Assembly: GCF_003614435.1 (NCBI RefSeq)
Contig: NZ_CP025546.1
Coordinates: 620,001-684,000 of the forward strand
Reading direction: 5' to 3'
DNA length: 64,000 nt
DNA from: Mycobacterium paragordonae
GTDB lineage: Bacteria; Actinomycetota; Actinomycetes; Mycobacteriales; Mycobacteriaceae
Under the pieces are notes generated by a model. The model was not told the origin of the DNA. It did no database searches and saw only the letters and a list, made by a program, of their open reading frames with translations. The translations under genes were made by a program, and so were the position numbers. Below are positions 44,865 to 54,409 of this stretch, piece after piece; within the stretch, counting starts at the first letter, position 1, and every line of letters starts with the position of its first letter.

Positions 44865-45495
44865 CCGGCTGGTACAGGCTGGGCTCGGTCAGCTCGACCA
44901 GCAGCGAGGCCAGGTGATCGGCGAGTTCTTCAGGCTCCATCTTCACGTCGCCGTCCAGCCAGGCGCTCAGCGTCTGCCCTACTCCGCCCACCGAGAAGTG
45001 AGTTGCCGCCTTGACGCGCTCATTCTCCGGCGCCCGCAACATGTCGATCACGTGCCGACCGGTCACCAGGGCAAACAGCGCGCTGGACTCGGCCCGTTTA
45101 CGGATCACCACCGCATTGCCGAGTTTGGTGCTGAACACCAACCGGCCGATCCGGGCGTCTTCGGCGACCGTGCGCACAATGACGCCCATTCCGGCGCGGG
45201 CTTGCTTCTCAGGTGGTCCCGTCGCCGCGGCGGACTGGATGTTGACCGCGAGCTTGGCGATCACCCAGTCGTAGACGCGCTCGATGAACTCGTCCTTATC
45301 GCCGAAGCTTTCGTAGAAGTAGCGTGCGGACAGCCCGGCGCGTTGACAGACGCTGCGGACCGTCAGCTCCGGGTCATCGGGCGAGCCGAGCAGGTCCAGG
45401 CCGGCTTCCAGCAGTTGCCGGCGGCGCGCCGAGAGCCGCTCGGTCGCGTCGATACCCCGATAGGGGCGCGCGCTCGGCGGCGTCATGGTGTCCAT
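44791..45495 (-). CDS. TetR-family regulator (Rv0275c-like)
   Basis: A 234-aa TetR repressor. The HTH lies in residues ~22-66 (SARRRQLLEAGLDLLGS, VRSVCQRAGLSARYFYESFGDKDEF). The C-terminal half is helical (LVFSTKLGNAVVIRKR, HFSVGGVGQTLSAWLDGDV), and the last ~25 residues are Ala/Pro-rich and lie over the convergent membrane-protein gene. The start ATG at 45495 abuts the TTGACA box of the divergent MpaB-type gene, so it probably represses that oxygenase and itself. Confidence 0.87.
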   Translation of the reverse strand: MDTMTPPSARPYRGIDATERLSARRRQLLEAGLDLLGSPDDPELTVRSVCQRAGLSARYFYESFGDKDEFIERVYDWVIAKLAVNIQSAAATGPPEKQARAGMGVIVRTVAEDARIGRLVFSTKLGNAVVIRKRAESSALFALVTGRHVIDMLRAPENERVKAATHFSVGGVGQTLSAWLDGDVKMEPEELADHLASLLVELTEPSLYQPARASAAPATPAFPDAATDAATSGA

Positions 45496-45496
45496 C

Positions 45497-45546
45497 TTGA
45501 CATCGGCATGCTGTACCAGACAATATCAGGAAACACGCGTTGTCAA
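45497..45546. promoter_or_regulatory. Back-to-back TTGACA boxes of the TetR / MpaB-type divergent promoter
   Basis: TTGACA at 45497-45502 faces the oxygenase gene, with CAATAT about 18 bases downstream. TTGACA on the minus strand (45546-45541) faces the TetR gene, with TATTGT about 15 bases on. The two hexamers are placed symmetrically. No perfect operator dyad was found between them. Confidence 0.45.
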
Positions 45547-45575
45547 ATTATGGCGCTAATTGCCGGGAGCCGACA

Positions 45576-46481
45576 GTGACAATTGACCAGACGGTGCACC
45601 AGCGCATTCCGCATGTGGAGCGCCCGATCTCCGACCCACCACGCCCGGGCGGTAAGACCCGCCGGCGGCTCGCCGACGATTACAGCCTGATGGGTGTGGC
45701 GCTGCTGGCCGGCCCAGCCAACGTGATCATGGAGTTGGCGCGTCCCGGCGTCGGGCACGGGGTGGCCGAGAGTCGGGTCGAGAGCGGGCGCATCGACCGC
45801 CATCCCATCAAGCGGGCCCGCACCACGTTCACCTATATCGCGGTCGCCAACGCCGGCACGGACACCCAGAAGGCGGCCTTCCGGCGCGCCGTGAACCGGG
45901 CCCATGCGCAGGTCTATTCCACGCCCGAAAGCCCGGTGTCCTACAACGCATTCGATCCGGAACTGCAGTTGTGGGTCGCCGCCTGCATCTTCAAGGGCGG
46001 CATCGACATCTATCGCACCTTCGTCGGCGAGTTGACCGACGAAGTAGCCGACCGGTTGTACCAAGAGGGCATGTCGATCGGCACCACCTTGCAGGTGCCG
46101 ATCGAAATGTGGCCGGCGGATGTGGCGGCTTTTGACAAGTACTGGCAGGAGTCGCTGGACAAGGTGCACATCGACGACACCGTCCGGGAATTCCTGTACC
46201 CGATTGCGGTAGCCCGGATCAAGGGCGTGCCGCTGCCGGACTGGTTGCGCGCCCCGTTGGAAAGCTTCAATCTGCTGATCACCGCCGGATTCCTACCGCA
46301 ACGCTTTCGCGACGAGATGCGGCTGCCGTGGGACGACGCCAAGCAGCGGCAGTTCGACGCGCTGATGTCAGTGATCGGGACCGTGAACGGCCTGCTGCCG
46401 AAGGTGGTTCGGCAGTTCCCGTTCAACCTGATGCTGTGGGACCTCGATCGGCGGATCAAGACGGGTCGCCCGTTGGTCTGA
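45576..46481 (+). CDS. MpaB/rubber-oxygenase-type protein (DUF2236, Rv0276-like)
   Basis: A 301-aa all-helical protein of the DUF2236 family, which includes latex-clearing oxygenase and MpaB-like b-haem proteins. Family features are LLAGPANVIMELARPGVGHGVAES near residue 50, the RTTFTYIAVANAG segment, NRAHAQVYSTPESP with its His, and the C-terminal LPWDDAKQRQFDALM. The GTG at 45576 has GGGAG 6 bases upstream. It is divergent from the TetR gene. Oxygenase activity is inferred from family members; no mycobacterial substrate is known. Confidence 0.85.
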   Translation: MTIDQTVHQRIPHVERPISDPPRPGGKTRRRLADDYSLMGVALLAGPANVIMELARPGVGHGVAESRVESGRIDRHPIKRARTTFTYIAVANAGTDTQKAAFRRAVNRAHAQVYSTPESPVSYNAFDPELQLWVAACIFKGGIDIYRTFVGELTDEVADRLYQEGMSIGTTLQVPIEMWPADVAAFDKYWQESLDKVHIDDTVREFLYPIAVARIKGVPLPDWLRAPLESFNLLITAGFLPQRFRDEMRLPWDDAKQRQFDALMSVIGTVNGLLPKVVRQFPFNLMLWDLDRRIKTGRPLV

Positions 46482-46503
46482 CGCGTGGGCCGTCCAGGCC
46501 TAT

Positions 46504-46518
46504 TGAAAACGATTGTCA
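46504..46518. promoter_or_regulatory. Zur-box-like dyad upstream of the first PPE gene
   Basis: The minus-strand sequence TGACAATCGTTTTCA has 7-1-7 Fur/Zur-box architecture. It matches 12 of 15 positions of the box upstream of ESX-3 (50736-50750). It lies 50 bases before the PPE start. In M. tuberculosis the equivalent gene (Rv0280/PPE3) belongs to the Zur regulon. Confidence 0.65.
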
Positions 46519-46567
46519 AAGTCAGTAACCTCCAAAGTCGGATTTCGGCGGCGGAGGGGTGTTCGGC

Positions 46568-48148
46568 ATGGCCACGGTATGGATGGCAGCGCCTCCCGAA
46601 GTGCACTCGACGCTGCTGAGCAGTGGGCCCGGGCCGGGTGCATGGTTGGCGGCGGCCGGGGCCTGGTCGGCGCTCAGCGCCGAATACACCGATGTCGCCG
46701 ACGAATTGCTGGCCTTGCTGGGGGCGGTTCAGGGCGGGGCCTGGGAAGGCCCGACCGCTGCGCAGTATGTCGCCGCGCACCAGCCCTATCTGGCATGGCT
46801 CACGCAGGCGGGCGTCACCAGCGCAGACGCCGCCGCGCAACACGAGACCGCGGCCGCCGCCTACACCGCCGCCGTGGCGGCCATGCCGACGATGGTCGAG
46901 TTGGCGGCCAACCACGCGATACACGGCGTCCTCATCGCCACCAACTTCTTCGGCATCAACACCATCCCGATCGCGCTCAACGAGGCCGACTACGCGCGGA
47001 TGTGGATTCAGGCGGCCACCACCATGGCGACCTACGACGCGGTGTCGAGCGCCGCCGCTGCGTCGGTTCCGGCGACGGCACCCGCCCCGGAGATCGTGGC
47101 GGCCGAAGACGACCACGGGGACGACCACGATCACGGCGAAGACGGCCACGTGGACCACGACCACGGTGACCCGACCCCGCTGGATTACCTGATCGCGGAT
47201 CTGTTGCGCGCGGTGACCGGCGGGCAGATCGACTGGGATCCTCTCGAAGGCACCCTGAATGGCGTCCACATGCATGACATCAGCGACGCCACCCAGCCCA
47301 TCTGGTGGGTCGCGCGCTCCCTGGAGTTCGGCCAGCAGTTCGAGACGTTTGTCCAGCAGCTGTTCACCAATCCCGCAGGGGCGATCGAGTACCTCGTTCA
47401 ACTGGCCGAATTCGACTGGCCCACCCACCTGGCCCAGCTCGTCCCGCTGCTGCAATCCCCGCAGTTGCTGTCCTTTGCGGTGGGTGGCGCCGTCGCCAAC
47501 CTGGGCGCGGTGAGCGGCCTGGCCGGGCTGGCAGGACTCGGCGGGATATCGCCGGCGACGGTCGCCGCGGTCGTGCCACCGGCCGCTGCCGCGGCACCCG
47601 CCCTCGCCGTCGCCGGACCCGCTCCCAGCGTGGTGGCCTCCGCCGCACCCGCTGCGCCGGCGCCGACGACCGCGACCGTGTCGAGCCCGGTCAGCAGCGT
47701 CGGGACGGTGCCGCCGGGAGGTGGGCCCGCCGCCGGTTTCGGCTTTCCGTTCCTCGTTGGCGGTGGCCCCGGCATCGGGTTCGGTTCGGGCATGAGTGCC
47801 CGTGCCAGCGCCAGCAGGAAGGCCCCGGAACCCGACCTGGCCGCCGTGGGGGCTGCGGCGGCGGCCCGCGACCAGGCCCGTGCGCGCCGGCGCCGGCGTA
47901 CGACGGTGCGTGAGCACGGGGATGAGTTCGCCGACATGAACGTCGGCGTCGACCCGGACTGGGCAGCGCCGAACGACCCGGGATCGACGGCGTCAGAGGC
48001 CGGTGGCGGGAGTTTCGGGTTCACCGGCACCGTGCGGAAAGGGTCCGCCGCCGACGCGGCGGGATTGACCACGCTGGCTGACGACGAATTCGGCGGCGGC
48101 CCCACGGCGCCGATGCTGCCGAGCACCTGGGACGCCGACCGGAATTGA
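46568..48148 (+). CDS. PPE protein (PPE3-like) with a His/Asp-rich loop
   Basis: A 526-aa PPE protein. Residues 1-160 form the PPE helical domain ([61 protein letters not shown]). Residues ~180-201 are an acidic insert with six His (183, 187, 189, 194, 197, 199), a plausible metal-binding loop. A Pro/Ala linker leads to the C-terminal motifs [26 protein letters not shown] and [12 protein letters not shown] (the GFxGT...PxxPxxW pattern shared with PPE3/PPE4). ATG at 46568 follows GGAGGGG at 9 bases. The gene has its own Zur-like box. Export by a type VII system, with a PE or EspG partner, is inferred. Confidence 0.9.
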   Translation: MATVWMAAPPEVHSTLLSSGPGPGAWLAAAGAWSALSAEYTDVADELLALLGAVQGGAWEGPTAAQYVAAHQPYLAWLTQAGVTSADAAAQHETAAAAYTAAVAAMPTMVELAANHAIHGVLIATNFFGINTIPIALNEADYARMWIQAATTMATYDAVSSAAAASVPATAPAPEIVAAEDDHGDDHDHGEDGHVDHDHGDPTPLDYLIADLLRAVTGGQIDWDPLEGTLNGVHMHDISDATQPIWWVARSLEFGQQFETFVQQLFTNPAGAIEYLVQLAEFDWPTHLAQLVPLLQSPQLLSFAVGGAVANLGAVSGLAGLAGLGGISPATVAAVVPPAAAAAPALAVAGPAPSVVASAAPAAPAPTTATVSSPVSSVGTVPPGGGPAAGFGFPFLVGGGPGIGFGSGMSARASASRKAPEPDLAAVGAAAAARDQARARRRRRTTVREHGDEFADMNVGVDPDWAAPNDPGSTASEAGGGSFGFTGTVRKGSAADAAGLTTLADDEFGGGPTAPMLPSTWDADRN

Positions 48149-48254
48149 TGGTGGCGACCCGCAGCGCCCGGTTTCACCGGGCTCGCGAATCGCCTGGGCT
48201 TGATGGTGGCGACCCGCAGCGCCCGGTTTCACCGGGCTCGCCGATCGCCACGCG
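48145..48254. repeat. Two 55-bp tandem repeat units spanning the PPE stop codon
   Basis: The 42-base sequence beginning TTGATGGTGGCGACCCGCAG and ending CACCGGGCTCGC occurs at 48145-48186 and again, identical, at 48200-48241. Each copy is followed by a divergent 13-base spacer, giving a 55-base period. Each copy contains the hairpin GCCCGGTTTCACCGGGC. The PPE stop codon lies in the first copy. Confidence 0.88.
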
Positions 48255-48267
48255 TAGGGTCGGTTGA

Positions 48268-49164
48268 GTGCGAAGTGAACGCGACAGCTGGGACATCACA
48301 ACGAGTGTCGGATCGACGGCGCTGTTCGTCGCCACCGCGCGGGCGTTGGAGGCCAAGAAGCCCGAGCCGCTGGTCGTGGACCCGTACGCGGAACTGTTCT
48401 GCCGGGCCGTCGGCGGATCCTGGGCCGACGTGCTCGACGGCAATGCGCCCGACCACGAACTGCTCAGCGACGACTTCGGTCAGCACTTCGTCAACTTCCA
48501 GGCCGCCCGCACCAAATACTTCGATGCTTACTTCCACCGTGTCGCGGCTGCGGGGGCGCGCCAGGTGGTGATCCTGGCGGCCGGTCTGGATTCGCGGGCC
48601 TACCGGTTGCCGTGGCCGGACGGAACCACCGTCTACGAGCTGGATCAACCGCAGGTCCTCGACTTCAAGCGGGAGGTGCTCGCCGAGCACGGCGTGCAAC
48701 CGCGCGCCCAGCGACGTGAGGTCGCCGTAGACCTCCGTGACGACTGGTCAACAGCGTTGCAGGACAACGGCTTTGATCCCACCCAGTTCTCCGCCTGGAT
48801 CGCCGAGGGACTGCTGATCTACCTGCCGGCCGCCGCGCAGGAGCAGCTGTTCACCGGCATCGACGCACTGGCGAGCCTTGGCAGCCACGTCGCCGTCGAA
48901 GACGGGGCCCCGATGCCGGCCGACGAATTCCAGGCCAAGGTCGAAGAAGAACGCGCCGCCGCGGACGAGCGCCCGTTCTTCCAGCTGGTCTACAACGAGC
49001 GTTGCGCCCCAGCCGCCGAGTGGTTCGGTGACCACGGATGGACCGCCATTCCTACGCCGTTGAACGACTATCTGCGCGAGGTCGGCCGGCCGATACCCGG
49101 AACCGACTCCGAGGCGGCACCGATGTTCGCGCGAAACACCCTGGTGAGCGCTGCTAAGCCGTAG
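48268..49164 (+). CDS. S-adenosylmethionine-dependent methyltransferase, LCMT/TIGR00027 family (Rv0281-like)
   Basis: A 298-aa methyltransferase of the mycobacterium-expanded leucine-carboxyl-methyltransferase-like family. It shows the N-terminal [33 protein letters not shown], the SAM site [18 protein letters not shown], the acidic [13 protein letters not shown], and [17 protein letters not shown]. The substrate is unknown; O-methylation of a carboxylate or hydroxyl is the family expectation. It starts at GTG 48268, between two PPE genes on the same strand, as Rv0281 follows PPE3 in M. tuberculosis. Confidence 0.92.
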   Translation: MRSERDSWDITTSVGSTALFVATARALEAKKPEPLVVDPYAELFCRAVGGSWADVLDGNAPDHELLSDDFGQHFVNFQAARTKYFDAYFHRVAAAGARQVVILAAGLDSRAYRLPWPDGTTVYELDQPQVLDFKREVLAEHGVQPRAQRREVAVDLRDDWSTALQDNGFDPTQFSAWIAEGLLIYLPAAAQEQLFTGIDALASLGSHVAVEDGAPMPADEFQAKVEEERAAADERPFFQLVYNERCAPAAEWFGDHGWTAIPTPLNDYLREVGRPIPGTDSEAAPMFARNTLVSAAKP

Positions 49165-49247
49165 CCGGCCGGTGCGATTTCTATGAGTCGCAAAAGAAGT
49201 TCGTATACGCCGGGAACTATTCTCGGCATCCGTCCGACTAAATCTCT

Positions 49248-50735
49248 GTGCCGGTTGTGCCGTGGGGGGCCTTCCCGCCCGAGGTCCATTCGGCCCAGCT
49301 AAGCAGTGGGCCGGGGCCTGCGGGCTGGCTGGCGGCGGCCCAGGCCTGGCAGTCGCTGAGTGTTGACTATGCCTCGGCCGCCGACGAGCTCGTCACTGTC
49401 CTGGGCGCGGTGCAGGCCGGCGCGTGGGAGGGGCCGACCGCCGGGCGATACGTGGCGGCTCATCTGCCGTATCTGCAATGGCTGATGCGCGCCAGCGCCT
49501 ACAGCGCCGACGCCGCCGCACAGCAGGAGTCCGCCGCGGGCGCGTATGCCGTCGCACTCGCCACCATGCCGACGCTGGCCGAACTCGCCGCCAACCACGT
49601 GGTCCACTCCGCGCTGGTCGCGACAAACTTCTTCGGGATCAATACCATTCCCATCGCGCTCAACGAGGCCGACTATGTCCGGATGTGGATCCAGGCCGCC
49701 GACACGATGACCGCGTATCAGGCGGTCACCGACGCAGCGGTGGCGTCGGCCCCACCCGCGGAGGCGGCGCCCCCGATCATGGTGGCCAACCACGCCGACC
49801 ATGCCGATGATGGCAGCGACGGCGCCGAAGAAGGCGACAATGCGGGCGGGATCATCGACAACGACGGCGGCGACCCGACCCAGTTGAGCTGGTGGGTGAA
49901 CCGGGTCACCCAGGTCACCGAGACGGTCGGCCGGGACCTGGAGGAATTTCCCGAGAATCCTTCCGCGGCCATCTCGCAGCTGGAGAATGACCTGCCGCTG
50001 CTCGTGGCCGACGAAATCGATCACCTCGGCGAGGTGATCAGCACCTTTCCGCAGTTGCAGGTGCTGGTCCCGCTCGCGCTCGCCGCGCCGCTGGGCAGCG
50101 TCGGCTTCGCCGGCACGGCCGGGCTGGCCGGGCTCGCCGCGATCCAGCCCGCCCCGGTGACGCCCCTGGCGCCGGCGGCACCCGCTGCGCCGGCGGCCGG
50201 TCTGCCCGCCGTCGCGGGCTCGCCGGTCGTGACCAGCACCGCCCCCGCTCCGAGTCCGGCGCCGGCGCCGTCGTCACCCGTGTCCGTCCCCACGACTCCG
50301 GCACCCGCGGCGGCGCCACCGCCGCCGCCCGGCGCCGGACCTGCGGGCTTTCCCTACCTGGTCGGCGGGCCCGGCGCCGGGTTCGGATCGACGATGAGTT
50401 CCAGCGCGCGGCGCAAGGCGGTGGAGCCGGAGCAGGCCGCGGCACCGGCAGCCGCCGCGGCATCGCAGCGCACCCAGGAGCGGGCCCGCCGGCGGCGCCA
50501 GGCGACCCTGCCGGACCGGGGCTACCGGCACGAATTTCTGGGCTCGGAATCCGGACCGTCGGCCTCGGGTGTGGGAACGCTCGGCTTCGCCGGGACGCTG
50601 CCCAGGGGCTCTGTCGCCGACGCGGCGGGCCTGGCGCAGCTCGCCGACGGCGAGTCGGGTGGTGCACCGGTGGTGCCGATGCTGCCCCACACCTGGGCGC
50701 CGGACCGGAAACCACCCGACCCCCGGTGTTGTTAA
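49248..50735 (+). CDS. PPE protein directly upstream of ESX-3 (PPE3/PPE4-like)
   Basis: A 495-aa PPE protein paralogous to the one at 46568. It shares [64 protein letters not shown] and the C-terminal [31 protein letters not shown] and [12 protein letters not shown]. The His-rich loop is reduced to ANHADHADD. The middle is Pro/Ala-rich (residues ~300-375). The GTG at 49248 or 49257 lacks a good ribosome-binding site. It ends one base before the ESX-3 Zur-like box. Since PPE4 is missing from its usual place in ESX-3, this protein is a candidate partner for PE5. It follows the methyltransferase by 83 bases and may be cotranscribed with it. Confidence 0.88.
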   Translation: MPVVPWGAFPPEVHSAQLSSGPGPAGWLAAAQAWQSLSVDYASAADELVTVLGAVQAGAWEGPTAGRYVAAHLPYLQWLMRASAYSADAAAQQESAAGAYAVALATMPTLAELAANHVVHSALVATNFFGINTIPIALNEADYVRMWIQAADTMTAYQAVTDAAVASAPPAEAAPPIMVANHADHADDGSDGAEEGDNAGGIIDNDGGDPTQLSWWVNRVTQVTETVGRDLEEFPENPSAAISQLENDLPLLVADEIDHLGEVISTFPQLQVLVPLALAAPLGSVGFAGTAGLAGLAAIQPAPVTPLAPAAPAAPAAGLPAVAGSPVVTSTAPAPSPAPAPSSPVSVPTTPAPAAAPPPPPGAGPAGFPYLVGGPGAGFGSTMSSSARRKAVEPEQAAAPAAAAASQRTQERARRRRQATLPDRGYRHEFLGSESGPSASGVGTLGFAGTLPRGSVADAAGLAQLADGESGGAPVVPMLPHTWAPDRKPPDPRCC

Positions 50736-50750
50736 TGAAAATCATATTCA
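50736..50750. promoter_or_regulatory. Zur-box-like dyad upstream of ESX-3
   Basis: TGAAAATCATATTCA forms a 7-1-7 dyad with 6 of 7 arm positions complementary. It lies directly after the upstream PPE stop and 165 bases before eccA3. Zur represses esx-3 in M. tuberculosis, which supports this call. Confidence 0.7.
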
Positions 50751-50863
50751 GTAAGCTTCAATACCTTGGCCCCCGCCTTTCACGAGATCGGAAAATGCGC
50801 AGGTCAAAGGCTTTGAGACGGGAGTTCGAGTGGTGAGTCGTGCGGAATGGGCCGCCTCGACAG

Positions 50864-50901
50864 TTAGCTTAGGGAATGCTAACTTCGTGAGGCTAACCTC
50901 A
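50864..50901. promoter_or_regulatory. Two adjacent IdeR-box-like sites upstream of eccA3
   Basis: TTAGCTTAGGGAATGCTAA (50864-50882) and CTTCGTGAGGCTAACCTCA (50883-50901) each match 14 of 19 positions of the IdeR consensus TTAGGTTAGGCTAACCTAA and abut one another. The second ends 14 bases before the eccA3 start, so iron-loaded IdeR bound here would block transcription initiation or leader transcription. Confidence 0.75.
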
Positions 50902-50915
50902 GGCGGAATTTGCCA

Positions 50916-52802
50916 ATGGCGACCTTGACTTCAGGAGACGGCGCGGGCGTGGAACGCGGTGAAATCGGCATGCTGGCGGCTGCGCCCCGAGCATCCCGGA
51001 CAGACGGCAGAGTAGATGGTGACGTCGTCAGCAGGTTTGCCACCTGCTGCCGCGCGCTCGGCATCGCGGTCTACGAGCGGCAGCGGCCGGCCGACCTGAG
51101 TGCGGCGCGCTCGGGATTCAGCGCGCTCACCCGCATCGCTCACGAGCAGTGCGACGCATGGACCGGCCTGGCCGCTGCCGGCGACACCTCCAGGCAGGTG
51201 CTCGAGCAGGTGTCGCGGACCGCCGCCACGGCCGGGGTACTCCAGCGCCAGGTCGAACTGGTGCCGGGGGCACTCGGGTTCCGTTACGACACCGGGCTGT
51301 ATCTGCAATTGCGGGCCACCACGCCCGACGACTTCCACCTCGCCTACGCGGCGGCACTGGCCGCCGAGCGTCAGTTCGCGGTGGCCGACGAGATCGTCAG
51401 CCGCATCAGTGAGCGCCGCCCCAAGTTGCGCGAGGCCCGGTGGATCTCTGTCGTCATCAACTATCGCGCCGAGCGCTGGTCGGACGTGGTCAAGCTGCTG
51501 ACCCCGATCGTCAACGACCCGGGCCTGGACGAGGCCTTCGCGCATGCGGTGAAGATCACCCTGGGCACCGCGCTGGCCCGGCTGGGCATGTTCGCCCCGG
51601 CGTTGTCGTACCTGGAAGAGCCCGAGGGCCCCATCGCCGTGGCCGCGGTCGATGGTGCGCTGGCTAAGGCTCTGGCACTGCGTGCGCACGTCGACGAGGA
51701 GGCGGCCAGCGAGGTACTGCACGAGCTGTACGCGGCCAATCCGGAGAACGAGGAGATCGAGCAGGCGCTGTCCGACCCGAGCTTTGGGATCGTCACCACC
51801 ACCGCGGCGCGCATCGAGGCCCGCATCGACCCGTGGGACCCCGACACCGAGCCCAGCGACGCAGATTTCGTCGACCCGGGCGCGCGCGAACGTAAGGCCA
51901 CCCTGCTGGCCGAGGCCGAAGTCCAGCTCAATGACTTCATCGGCCTGGACGAGGTCAAGAACCAGGTGTCGCGGCTCAAGAGTTCCGTCGCGATGGCCGT
52001 ACTGCGCCAGCAGCGTGGCCTCACCGTTGCGCAGCGCACCCACCACCTGGTGTTCGCCGGCCCACCCGGGACGGGCAAGACCACCATCGCGCGTGTCGTG
52101 GCGAAGATCTACTGCGGGTTGGGCCTGCTGAAGCGGGAGAACATCCGCGAGGTGCATCGTGCGGACCTGATCGGCCAGCACATCGGCGAGACCGAAGCCA
52201 AGACGAACGCGATCATCGACAGCGCCCTGGACGGCGTGCTGTTCCTCGACGAGGCTTACGCGCTGGTGGCCACCGGAGCCAAGAACGACTTCGGATTGGT
52301 GGCCATCGACACGTTGCTGGCCCGCATGGAGAACGACCGCGACCGGCTGGTGGTCATCATTGCCGGGTACCGCGCAGACCTGGACAAGTTCCTCGACACC
52401 AATGAGGGCCTGCGGTCCCGGTTCACCCGCAGTATCGACTTCCCGTCCTACCAGCCATCCGAACTGACCGAGATCGCGAATCTGATGGCGCAGCAACGGG
52501 ATAGCGTGTTCGAGCAGGCCGCTCTCGATGACATGCAGCGACTGTTCACCCACCTGGCCGAGACGTCGTCGCCCGACAGCAACGGCATCGCGCGGCGCAA
52601 CCTCGACATCGCCGGCAACGGCCGGTTCGTCCGGAACGTGGTCGAGCGCTCGGAGGAGGAACGCGAATTCCGCCTCGACCATTCAGAGCAGGCCGGTACG
52701 GGTGAATTCACCGATGAGGAATTGATGACGATCACCGCACAAGATGTCGGCAACACCGTCGCCCCGCTGCTGCGCGGGCTGGGACTGTCGGTGCCGGCAT
52801 GA
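50916..52802 (+). CDS. eccA3: ESX-3 AAA+ ATPase EccA3
   Basis: A cytosolic CbxX/CfqX-type AAA+ ATPase, 628 aa, that helps chaperone and recycle ESX-3 substrates and EspG. Residues ~45-300 are a TPR-like helical domain. The C-terminal ATPase has Walker A FAGPPGTGKTTIARV, Walker B DGVLFLDEAYALV, and the arginine-finger region NEGLRSRFTRSIDFPSY. ATG at 50916 is chosen; a TTG two codons upstream is possible. It is the first gene of the ESX-3 operon, downstream of Zur- and IdeR-like sites. Its stop overlaps the eccB3 start by ATGA. Confidence 0.95.
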   Translation: MATLTSGDGAGVERGEIGMLAAAPRASRTDGRVDGDVVSRFATCCRALGIAVYERQRPADLSAARSGFSALTRIAHEQCDAWTGLAAAGDTSRQVLEQVSRTAATAGVLQRQVELVPGALGFRYDTGLYLQLRATTPDDFHLAYAAALAAERQFAVADEIVSRISERRPKLREARWISVVINYRAERWSDVVKLLTPIVNDPGLDEAFAHAVKITLGTALARLGMFAPALSYLEEPEGPIAVAAVDGALAKALALRAHVDEEAASEVLHELYAANPENEEIEQALSDPSFGIVTTTAARIEARIDPWDPDTEPSDADFVDPGARERKATLLAEAEVQLNDFIGLDEVKNQVSRLKSSVAMAVLRQQRGLTVAQRTHHLVFAGPPGTGKTTIARVVAKIYCGLGLLKRENIREVHRADLIGQHIGETEAKTNAIIDSALDGVLFLDEAYALVATGAKNDFGLVAIDTLLARMENDRDRLVVIIAGYRADLDKFLDTNEGLRSRFTRSIDFPSYQPSELTEIANLMAQQRDSVFEQAALDDMQRLFTHLAETSSPDSNGIARRNLDIAGNGRFVRNVVERSEEEREFRLDHSEQAGTGEFTDEELMTITAQDVGNTVAPLLRGLGLSVPA

Positions 52803-54409
52803 GTAAGAGCGAGTATGACGACGAGCGCGACGAGCGGCGTTCCTTCGCTTCCCGCACGCCGGTCAATGAGAACCCGGAGCAGGTGCACTACCGGCGCGGT
52901 TTCGTCACCCGCCATCAGGTGACCGGCTGGCGGTTCGTGATGCGCCGCATCGCTTCGGGAATCGCATTGCACGACACCAGGATGCTGGTCGACCCGTTGC
53001 GGACCCAGTCGCGCGCGGTGCTGATGGGTGTGCTGCTGCTGGTCACCGGACTGCTTGGCTGCTTTGTGTTTTCGTTGATCCGCCCGAACGGGCAGGTGGG
53101 CAACAACACGGTGCTGGCCGACCGCTCCACCGCGGCGCTGTACGTGCGCGTCGGAGACCAGCTGCACCCGGTCCTCAACCTCACCTCGGCCCGGCTGATC
53201 GCCGGCCAGCCGGTCAACCCCACCACCGTGAAAAGTGCTGAGCTGGACCGGTTTCCGCGAGGCAACCTGATCGGCATTCCGGGCGCCCCGGAACGCATGG
53301 TGCAGAACACCTCTCGCGATGCCGCCTGGACGGTGTGCGACGGGGTCAGCGGCCAGCCCGGGCGCGGCGCGCGCAGCACGGGCGTGACCGTCATCGCCGG
53401 GCAGCCCGTCAGTGAGGGCGCCCGCGCGGCCGCGATCAGTGCCGGCCAGGTGATCCTGGTGGACGCCGCCTCTTCCGGAGGGAACGGGACGTGGCTGCTG
53501 TGGGACGGCAAGCGCAGCCGGATCGATCTGGCCGACCACGCGGTCACCAACGCCCTGGGCCTGGGTACCGACGTGCCCGCGCCGCGACCCGTCGCCGCCG
53601 GTCTGTTCAACGCGATCCCCGAGTCGCCGCCGCTGGCCGCCCCGCTGATCCCGAATGCCGGTGTTCCTGCGGGGTTCGCCGTGCCCGCCCCGATCGGCGG
53701 AGTGGTGGTGTCGTACGCGGTGGACCGCAGTGCGGCGGACACCGTCACCTACTACGCGGTGCTGCCCGACGGTCTGCAACCGATCTCACCGGTGCTGGCG
53801 GCCATCCTGCGCAACACGAATTCCTATGGGCTGCAGCAACCTCCGCGGCTGGGTGCCGACGACATCGCCAAGCTGCCGGTGTCGCGGATGTTGGACTCCG
53901 CTCGCTATCCGGGTCAGCCGGTGACGCTGGTCAACGCGGACAGCAGTCCGATCACCTGCGCGTTCTGGAGCAAGCCCGCCGGGGCCGCCACCAGCTCGCT
54001 GAGCCTGTTGGCGGGATCGGCACTGCCGGTGCGCGACGGGTTGCGCACCGTCGAATTGGTCGGCGGTGGAGCCAAAGTCGCGCTCGCTCCCGGCACTGGA
54101 TACTTCACCCAGACCGTGGGTGGCGGCGCCGCGGCACCGGCCACCGGGTCGTTGTTCTGGGTTTCCGACACCGGGGTCCGGTACGGCATCGACAACGAGT
54201 CCGACGGCCGCTCCGGAGCTACCGGTCGCAGCAAAACGGTTGAGGCCCTTGGTCTTGCGGCGCCGCCGCTGGGCATCCCGTGGTCCATCCTGTCCTTGTT
54301 CGCACCCGGTCCGACACTGTCGCGCGCCGATGCGCTGTTAGCGCATGACGGCCTGCCGCCCGACAGCCGGCCCGGCCACCCGGTATCCGCCGAAGGGGAG
54401 CCCCGATGA
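52799..54409 (+). CDS. eccB3: ESX-3 core membrane component EccB3
   Basis: A 536-aa bitopic membrane protein of the secretion core. A cytosolic N terminus ([19 protein letters not shown]) precedes one transmembrane helix at residues ~76-98 ([21 protein letters not shown]). A large periplasmic domain of four repeat-like lobes follows, including a conserved Cys pair ([10 protein letters not shown] and [10 protein letters not shown]) that can form a disulfide. It forms part of the hexameric membrane complex with EccC3, EccD3 and EccE3. It is coupled by ATGA overlaps to eccA3 and eccC3. Confidence 0.95.
   Translation: MSKSEYDDERDERRSFASRTPVNENPEQVHYRRGFVTRHQVTGWRFVMRRIASGIALHDTRMLVDPLRTQSRAVLMGVLLLVTGLLGCFVFSLIRPNGQVGNNTVLADRSTAALYVRVGDQLHPVLNLTSARLIAGQPVNPTTVKSAELDRFPRGNLIGIPGAPERMVQNTSRDAAWTVCDGVSGQPGRGARSTGVTVIAGQPVSEGARAAAISAGQVILVDAASSGGNGTWLLWDGKRSRIDLADHAVTNALGLGTDVPAPRPVAAGLFNAIPESPPLAAPLIPNAGVPAGFAVPAPIGGVVVSYAVDRSAADTVTYYAVLPDGLQPISPVLAAILRNTNSYGLQQPPRLGADDIAKLPVSRMLDSARYPGQPVTLVNADSSPITCAFWSKPAGAATSSLSLLAGSALPVRDGLRTVELVGGGAKVALAPGTGYFTQTVGGGAAAPATGSLFWVSDTGVRYGIDNESDGRSGATGRSKTVEALGLAAPPLGIPWSILSLFAPGPTLSRADALLAHDGLPPDSRPGHPVSAEGEPR

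Noticed and set aside
46010..47917. 635-codon minus-strand frame across the mpaB-PPE boundary
   Set aside because: It runs antisense through two recognised genes and the Zur-like box and has no coherent domain.
49205..49247. GGGAAC motif before the second PPE as an ECF-sigma promoter
   Set aside because: No GTT-type -10 element occurs at the needed distance (16-20 bases), so the match is not supported.
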